Part shown: one piece after another, positions 44,116 to 48,935 of the stretch
Layout: each line of letters opens with the position of its first letter
Position numbering within the stretch: position 1 is the first letter of the stretch
NCBI GenBank assembly: GCA_028865545.1
Contig: JAGWJY010000024.1
Location: forward strand, 1-48,935
Source: Alphaproteobacteria bacterium
GTDB lineage: Bacteria; Pseudomonadota; Alphaproteobacteria; Micropepsales; Micropepsaceae
Length of the DNA stretch: 48,935 nt
Direction of reading: 5' to 3'
The notes under the pieces: model-generated
What the model saw: the letters and a program-made list of their open reading frames with translations, nothing else
Told to the model about the DNA's origin: nothing
The model's database searches: none
Translations under genes and position numbers: made by a program

Positions 44116-45774
44116 ATGACCGATCGTTTTCGCATCGCTCTGGCCCAGCTCAACCCCTGCATGGGCGATATCGCGGGCAATCTCGCCAAGGCGCGGGCGG
44201 CGCGCGCCCAGGCGGCCGGTGCGGACGTCATTCTGTTTCCCGAGCTTTATATCGTCGGCTATCCGCCCGAAGACCTGGTGCTGAAGCGGGCGCTGCAGGA
44301 TGCGGCCATGGAAGCGGTGCGCGCCTTCGCCAAGGACACCGCCGACGGCGGTCCCGCCGTCTTGATCGGCACGCCCTGGCGCGAGAGCGGCAAGCTCTAC
44401 AACGCCGTCGCCCTGCTCGATGACGGCCGCGTCGCCGCGCGCACCTTCAAATATGATCTGCCGAATTACGGTGTCTTCGACGAGAAGCGCGTCTTCACGC
44501 CGGGCCCGCTGACCGGCCCGCTCGAGATCCGCGGCGTACGCGTCGGCGTGCCGATCTGCGAGGACATCTGGACGCCGGACGTCGTCGAATGCATGGCCGA
44601 GACCGGTGGCGAGATCATGCTGGTGCCCAACGGTTCGCCATACGAAGCCGGCAAGCACGAGGATGTTCGCTTCAATCTCGTCGCGGCGCGCGTCACCGAA
44701 AGCGGCTGCCCGCTGGTCTATCTCAACCAGGTCGGCGGCCAGGATGAGCTGGTGTTCGACGGCGCTTCGCTGGTGGTCAACGCCGATCGCAGCGTCGCCT
44801 GGGCGCTGCCGGCTTGGGAAGAAAAAGTCGTCATCACCGAATGGCAGCGGAGCGGCAAGGGCTGGGTCTGCGCTCCCGGCGAACGCGCGCCGTCCGAGGA
44901 ACGCTCGCAGTCGGTCTATCATGCCATGATGCTCGGCCTGCGCGATTACGTGAACAAGAACCGTTTCCCCGGCGTGGTGCTGGGCCTCTCCGGCGGGATC
45001 GATTCCGCGCTGTCCGCCGCCGTCGCCGTCGATGCGCTGGGCCGCGAACGTGTGCGTTGTGTGATGATGCCGTCGAAGTACACCTCGCAGGAAAGCCTCG
45101 ACGACGCCGAGGAATGCGCCCAGTTGCTCAATGTCAGCTACGAGACCATTCCGGTCGAACGCGCCGTCGACGCCTTCGCCGATACGCTGCGTCCCGTCTT
45201 TGTCGGCCGCGCCGCCGACACCACGGAAGAGAACATCCAGTCGCGCGTGCGCGGGCTGATCCTCATGGCGGTGTCGAACAAGTTCGGGCCGATGGTGCTT
45301 ACCACCGGCAACAAGAGCGAGATGAGCGTCGGCTATGCCACGCTCTATGGCGACATGTGCGGCGGTTACAACGTGCTGAAGGACATCTACAAGATGGAGG
45401 TGTTCCGTCTGGCAAGCTGGCGCAACCAGACGGTGCCCGCGGGCGCCCTCGGGCCGCCCGGCCGCGTCATTCCCGAGCGCATCATCACCAAGCCGCCGTC
45501 GGCCGAACTGCGCGCCAACCAGACGGATCAGGATTCGCTGCCGCCTTACGAAATCCTCGACGGCATCCTACAATGCCTGGTCGAAAAGGAGATGTCGTTC
45601 GAGGAGGTGGTGGGCAAGGGCTTCGACCCCGCGACGGTGCGGCGCGTCGAGCACCTTCTCTATATATCGGAATACAAGCGCCGCCAGGCGCCGCCGGGCG
45701 TCAAGATCGGCCCGCGCAACTTCGGCCGCGACCGGCGCTATCCGATCACCAATGCGTTCAGAGATGCGAGATAA
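44116..45774 (+). CDS. nadE: Glutamine-dependent NAD+ synthetase
   Basis: This 552-residue two-domain enzyme makes NAD from deamido-NAD, ATP and glutamine. The N-terminal nitrilase-type glutaminase has the triad E43 (FPELYIVGYPPEDL), K112 (FKYDLPNYGVFDEKR) and C148 (PICEDIW). The synthetase domain has the ATP pyrophosphatase loop LSGGIDS (291-297) and later TTGNKSEMSVGYATLYGDM. The length matches the family. Four bases after its stop a palindromic repeat element begins. Confidence 0.97.
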   Translation: MTDRFRIALAQLNPCMGDIAGNLAKARAARAQAAGADVILFPELYIVGYPPEDLVLKRALQDAAMEAVRAFAKDTADGGPAVLIGTPWRESGKLYNAVALLDDGRVAARTFKYDLPNYGVFDEKRVFTPGPLTGPLEIRGVRVGVPICEDIWTPDVVECMAETGGEIMLVPNGSPYEAGKHEDVRFNLVAARVTESGCPLVYLNQVGGQDELVFDGASLVVNADRSVAWALPAWEEKVVITEWQRSGKGWVCAPGERAPSEERSQSVYHAMMLGLRDYVNKNRFPGVVLGLSGGIDSALSAAVAVDALGRERVRCVMMPSKYTSQESLDDAEECAQLLNVSYETIPVERAVDAFADTLRPVFVGRAADTTEENIQSRVRGLILMAVSNKFGPMVLTTGNKSEMSVGYATLYGDMCGGYNVLKDIYKMEVFRLASWRNQTVPAGALGPPGRVIPERIITKPPSAELRANQTDQDSLPPYEILDGILQCLVEKEMSFEEVVGKGFDPATVRRVEHLLYISEYKRRQAPPGVKIGPRNFGRDRRYPITNAFRDAR

Positions 45775-45777
45775 GAT

Positions 45778-45927
45778 GCCCCCTCTGCCTCACGCGCTTC
45801 GCTTGTTCGGCACTTCTCCCGCAAGCGGGGGAGGAAAAGTGCGGGCGAAACTCGACCTCTTTCCTCCCCCGTTTACGGGGGAGGTGTCCGGCGTAGCTCC
45901 AAAGGAGCGAAGCCGGACAGAGGGGGC
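45778..45927. repeat. 150-bp palindromic element with terminal inverted repeats (nadE-gltX gap)
   Basis: The ends GCCCCCTCTG (45778-45787) and CAGAGGGGGC (45918-45927) are exact inverted repeats. Inside are three stems: CTCCCGC-AA-GCGGGGGAG (about 45816-45833), CCTCCCCCGT-TT-ACGGGGGAGG (45863-45884) and a long stem GTCCGGC...GCCGGAC with inner GCTCC-AAA-GGAGC (45886-45918). It fills the gap between the nadE stop and gltX start almost exactly. It looks like a non-coding MITE/REP-like unit. Confidence 0.85.
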
Positions 45928-45930
45928 ACT

Positions 45931-47265
45931 ATGACCACCGTCCGTTTCGCGCCTTCGCCCACCGGGTTGCTGCATGTCGGCAATGCCCGCACGGCGCTGC
46001 TCAACTTTCTGTTCGCCAAGAAGGCCGGCGGCAAGTTCCTGCTGCGCATCGACGACACCGACGGCGAGCGCTCCAAGCCGGAATACGAAGCCGCCATTAT
46101 CGAAGACCTCGGCTGGCTCGGCATCGCGCATGATCTCTTCGCCCGCCAGTCCGAGCGCGCCGACGCCCATCGCGTCGCGGCGGAGAAACTGAAGGTCGCC
46201 GGCCTGCTGTATCCCTGTTACGAAACCCAGCTCGAACTCGATCGCCGCCGCCAGCGCCAGATCGCTTCCGGCCGTCCGCCGGTCTATGACCGCGCCGCGC
46301 TGAAGCTGACCGATGAGGACCGCGCCAAGCTGGAAGCGCAGGGCCGCAAGGCGCATTGGCGTTTCAGGCTCTCGCAGTCGAAGGTTCGCTGGCGCGACCT
46401 GATCCGCGGCGAGGTGGAGATCGACACCGCGCATTTGTCCGATCCGGTGCTGATCCGCGAGGACGGCCGCTTCCTCTATACGCTGCCGTCGGTCACCGAC
46501 GACGTCGACTTCCAGATCACCCACATCATCCGCGGTGAGGATCACGTCACCAACACGGCGGTGCAGATCGAGATTTTCGAGGCACTCGGCGCGGCGGTGC
46601 CCGCTTTCGCGCATCATCCGCTGCTGGTGGGCGCGGGCGGCGAGGCCTTGTCGAAGCGTCTGGGTTCACTGTCGCTGCGGCTGTTGCGCGAGGACGGCAT
46701 CGAGCCGATGGCGGCGGACTCCTATCTGGCGAAAACCGGCACCTCCGACGCCGTCACCCCGCACGCCGTGCTGGACGAACTCATCGCCGAATTCGCGGTG
46801 GAGAAGATCGGCCGTGCCCCGGCGCATTTCGATCCGGCAGAACTGTCCAATCTCAACGCCAAGCTGCTGCATACTCTGCCGTTCGGGGCCGTCGCCGCAC
46901 GGCTGACAGCCGCCGGCATCGACGGCGGCGCGGCCTTCTGGGACACGGCGAAGCCGAACCTCACGCGCTTTTCCGAGATCGGCGACCTTTGGACGCTGGT
47001 GAAAGGTCCGCTCGCGCCGGTCGTGGAGAACGCGCCGCTGATCGCCAAGGCGGCCGAGATCTTGCCGCCCGAGCCATGGGACGAGGCCACCTGGAGCAGT
47101 TGGACCAAGGCGGTCGCCGTCGCCACCGGCGCCAAGGGCCGCGAGCTTTACCATCCGCTGCGCCTGGCGCTGACCGGCCGCGAACATGGACCCGAGCTGA
47201 AAAAGCTGCTACCTCTCATCGGCCGCGCGAAAGCACTCGCCCGGCTGCAAGGGGAAACGGCGTGA
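45931..47265 (+). CDS. gltX: Glutamyl-tRNA synthetase
   Basis: This 444-residue class I synthetase has the HIGH-type motif HVGN (15-18, in [11 protein letters not shown]) and the KMSKS equivalent ALSKR (239-243). The conserved [15 protein letters not shown] and [15 protein letters not shown] are present. It charges tRNA-Glu and, in many alphaproteobacteria lacking GlnRS, may mischarge tRNA-Gln. Such genomes often carry two gltX copies, and the compact length and [11 protein letters not shown] fit the second type, though this is from memory. It starts 3 bp after the palindromic element, which therefore contributes to its leader. Confidence 0.95.
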   Translation: MTTVRFAPSPTGLLHVGNARTALLNFLFAKKAGGKFLLRIDDTDGERSKPEYEAAIIEDLGWLGIAHDLFARQSERADAHRVAAEKLKVAGLLYPCYETQLELDRRRQRQIASGRPPVYDRAALKLTDEDRAKLEAQGRKAHWRFRLSQSKVRWRDLIRGEVEIDTAHLSDPVLIREDGRFLYTLPSVTDDVDFQITHIIRGEDHVTNTAVQIEIFEALGAAVPAFAHHPLLVGAGGEALSKRLGSLSLRLLREDGIEPMAADSYLAKTGTSDAVTPHAVLDELIAEFAVEKIGRAPAHFDPAELSNLNAKLLHTLPFGAVAARLTAAGIDGGAAFWDTAKPNLTRFSEIGDLWTLVKGPLAPVVENAPLIAKAAEILPPEPWDEATWSSWTKAVAVATGAKGRELYHPLRLALTGREHGPELKKLLPLIGRAKALARLQGETA

Positions 47266-47355
47266 ACCAGTTCCGCCACATGATTTGTTCGATTTGCGGC
47301 TGACCGCCGCGACACCCCCCTTTTGCCAAAAACCCAACGCTGACCTCGTCCTTCA

Positions 47356-47482
47356 CCCTCCCCTTGAGGGAGGGTCGAAATTTGCAAAGCAAATTTCGGG
47401 GAGGGGTCTGGTTGTGGCACAACCCCTCCCCGAAAAATCCTTCGCTTTGCTCGGATTTTTCGACCCTCCCTCAAGGGGAGGG
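47356..47482. repeat. 127-bp palindromic element with 25-bp terminal inverted repeats (gltX-cysS gap)
   Basis: The left end (47356-47380, starting CCCTCCCCTTGAGGGAGGG) is repeated exactly, inverted, at 47458-47482. Each end is itself a hairpin (CCCTCCC-CTTGA-GGGAGGG). Internal dyads include AAATTTG/CAAATTT near 47378-47396 and GGGGAGGGGT/ACCCCTCCCC. A second copy starts at 48899. It is non-coding, probably a non-autonomous dispersed element. Confidence 0.9.
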
Positions 47483-47514
47483 TAGGAAACGTCAAATCGC
47501 TGTATGAGTAAGTC

Positions 47515-48873
47515 ATGACCACGCTTCGCCTCTACAACACGCTGACCCGGCAGAAGGAAGACTTCGCGCCGCTCGATCCCGACAATGTCCGCCTCTATGT
47601 CTGCGGGCCGACGGTCTACGACTACGCCCATATCGGCAATGCGCGGCCGGTGATTGTGTTCGATGTGCTGTATCGCTTGCTGCGGCATGTCTACGGCGCG
47701 GACCACGTCACCTATGTCCGCAACATCACGGACATTGACGACAAGATCAACGCGCGGGCGGCCGAGGTCGCGGCGGCGAAAAATGTCTCCGTCGAAGCGG
47801 CGCGCGCCGAGATCACCGCGGCGACGGCGAAGCAATATCTCGACGACGTCACCGCGCTGGGCTGCCTGCCGCCGACGCACACGCCGCGCGCCACCGAATA
47901 CGTCAAGCAGATGGTCGCCATGATCGGAAAGCTGGTCGCGGACGGCCATGCCTATCCGGCGGAAGGCCATGTGCTGTTCGATGTGTCGTCGAAGCCCGAT
48001 TACGGCAAGCTGGCGCGCCGCTCGCTCGACGAGATGCTGGCGGGCGCACGGGTCGAAGTGGCACCGTACAAAAAGAATCCGATGGACTTCGTGTTGTGGA
48101 AACCGTCGGACGATCTGACGCCCGGCTGGGAGTCGCCCTGGGGTCGTGGCCGTCCCGGCTGGCACATCGAATGCTCCGCGATGGGCGAGGCGCTGCTCGG
48201 CGAGACCTTCGACATCCACGGCGGCGGCATCGACCTGATGTTTCCGCACCACGAAAACGAAATCGCACAAAGCGAAAGCGCCCACCACGATCACCAGCTG
48301 GCGAAAGTCTGGATGCACAACGGCTTCCTGCAGGTCGAAGGCGAGAAGATGTCGAAAAGCCTCGGCAACTTCGTGACTATCAACGAACTGCTGAAGGATT
48401 GGCGCGGTGATGTCGTGCGGTTCAATATGCTGAAGACTCATTATCGCCAACCTATCGACTGGACGTCGCAAGGACTTGTGGAGAGCTTCAATACGCTCGC
48501 GAACTGGTTTCGCACATTTTCATTGTCGTCGGAGATGTCACAGCCGATTGCGGATTCTGTGCTTGAAGCTTTGTCAGATGATTTGAATACACCCAAGATG
48601 ATCGCAGAACTTCACGTGTTGTATCGCGACGGGAAACATGAGCTACTGGCCTCGACGCTCAAGGCTCTCGGATTTTCAGGCGATATAGAAGATCCAAAGA
48701 TTGCTGTCGGTTCGGAAGGCGCTATTGCGATTGAACAACAAATTGCCGCCCGCACCGCCGCCCGAAAAGCGAAGAACTTCGCCGAGTCCGATCGCATCCG
48801 CGATGAACTCCTCGCCAAAGGCATCGTGCTGAAGGATGGTCCCAACGGTACCACCTGGGAGGTGAAGCGATGA
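47515..48873 (+). CDS. cysS: Cysteinyl-tRNA synthetase
   Basis: This 452-residue class I enzyme has the zinc cysteine C30 in [18 protein letters not shown] with HIGN (39-42), [36 protein letters not shown] and KMSKSLGN (278-285). The length is normal. From about 48430 to 48740 the DNA is visibly less GC-rich (27 of 60 bases in 48541-48600 against 41 of 60 in 48181-48240), although the reading frame is intact. Palindromic elements lie on both sides. It charges tRNA-Cys in the cytoplasm. Confidence 0.97.
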   Translation: MTTLRLYNTLTRQKEDFAPLDPDNVRLYVCGPTVYDYAHIGNARPVIVFDVLYRLLRHVYGADHVTYVRNITDIDDKINARAAEVAAAKNVSVEAARAEITAATAKQYLDDVTALGCLPPTHTPRATEYVKQMVAMIGKLVADGHAYPAEGHVLFDVSSKPDYGKLARRSLDEMLAGARVEVAPYKKNPMDFVLWKPSDDLTPGWESPWGRGRPGWHIECSAMGEALLGETFDIHGGGIDLMFPHHENEIAQSESAHHDHQLAKVWMHNGFLQVEGEKMSKSLGNFVTINELLKDWRGDVVRFNMLKTHYRQPIDWTSQGLVESFNTLANWFRTFSLSSEMSQPIADSVLEALSDDLNTPKMIAELHVLYRDGKHELLASTLKALGFSGDIEDPKIAVGSEGAIAIEQQIAARTAARKAKNFAESDRIRDELLAKGIVLKDGPNGTTWEVKR

Positions 48874-48935
48874 ACGCGCGCGCATTCCGCTTTACCAACC
48901 CTCCCCTTGAGGGAGGGTCGAAAAATCCTAAGGTC
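48870..48935 (+). CDS. Possible start of a following gene, partial
   Basis: ATG at 48870 overlaps the cysS stop (ATGA), and the frame stays open to the window end ([20 protein letters not shown]), running straight through the beginning of a palindromic element. It may be a real, translationally coupled gene into which the element has inserted, or a chance frame. The family cannot be judged from 22 codons. Confidence 0.25.
   Translation, partial: MNARAFRFTNPPLEGGSKNPKV
48899..48935. repeat. Second copy of the gltX-cysS palindromic element, cut by window end
   Basis: The first 25 bases (48899-48923) are identical to 47356-47380, after which the copies differ. The inward-facing sequence GAAAAATCC also matches, inverted, the region near 47453-47459 of the first copy. 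The rest lies beyond the window. Confidence 0.85.

Noticed and set aside
45778..45927. Palindromes considered as an intrinsic terminator for nadE
   Set aside because: There is no T-tract after any stem, and the terminal inverted repeats span the whole unit, so a dispersed element fits better; it may still affect readthrough.

Overview
The window reads as chromosomal DNA of a GC-rich alphaproteobacterium. Pointers are infC following thrS on one strand, a CIRCE-controlled groES-groEL operon, UrcA, DUF3297 and DUF1993 family proteins, a class II DAHP synthase, GTG starts with good Shine-Dalgarno sites, and short palindromic intergenic elements. No phage, transposase, plasmid or CRISPR gene was seen. 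The genus cannot be fixed from sequence reading alone.

Layout. 1-3765: tRNA-Ser(GGA), a small membrane protein, and a lipid-linked sugar module (soluble GT2, LABN-domain membrane protein, divergent ArnT-like GT39). 4216-8107: a tightly overlapping four-gene operon with a lysine 2,3-aminomutase-like radical SAM enzyme, two different D-Ala-D-Ala-ligase-like ATP-grasp enzymes and a cysteine-cluster protein, abutted by a convergent EamA exporter and then a threonine/serine dehydratase-like enzyme. This operon is the best candidate for an undescribed pathway. 10316-20028: a lipoprotein, infC (AUA start), thrS, a large exported protein, DUF1993, DUF3297, UrcA and TonB-like proteins, and groES-groEL with promoter and CIRCE operator.

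20463-26158: a second accessory module on the minus strand (LbetaH/gamma-carbonic-anhydrase-like protein, acetylpolyamine amidohydrolase, SAM methyltransferase, flavin-dependent halogenase), with a D-threonine-aldolase-like PLP enzyme divergent from it. 26261-28661: three tandem related exported proteins rich in Gly, His, Asn and Tyr. 28856-31810: alanine dehydrogenase, an LprI-like protein, an SDR and an OmpA-type lipoprotein. 31933-36157: a penicillin/AHL-acylase-family Ntn hydrolase next to an AHL-lactonase-like metallo-hydrolase, then two paralogous exported cupins. 36397-39403: a YkuD L,D-transpeptidase-like lipoprotein and a two-gene ABC transporter.

39752-48935: mainly housekeeping genes: class II DAHP synthase, a six-helix membrane protein, a CurA-type reductase, a Gfo/Idh/MocA oxidoreductase, nadE, gltX and cysS. 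Gaps around gltX and cysS hold palindromic elements with exact terminal inverted repeats. One unit is about 150 bp between nadE and gltX. The other is about 127 bp before cysS, and a second copy begins just after cysS and is cut by the window end.

All functions are assigned from motifs and family memory; no database search was possible.
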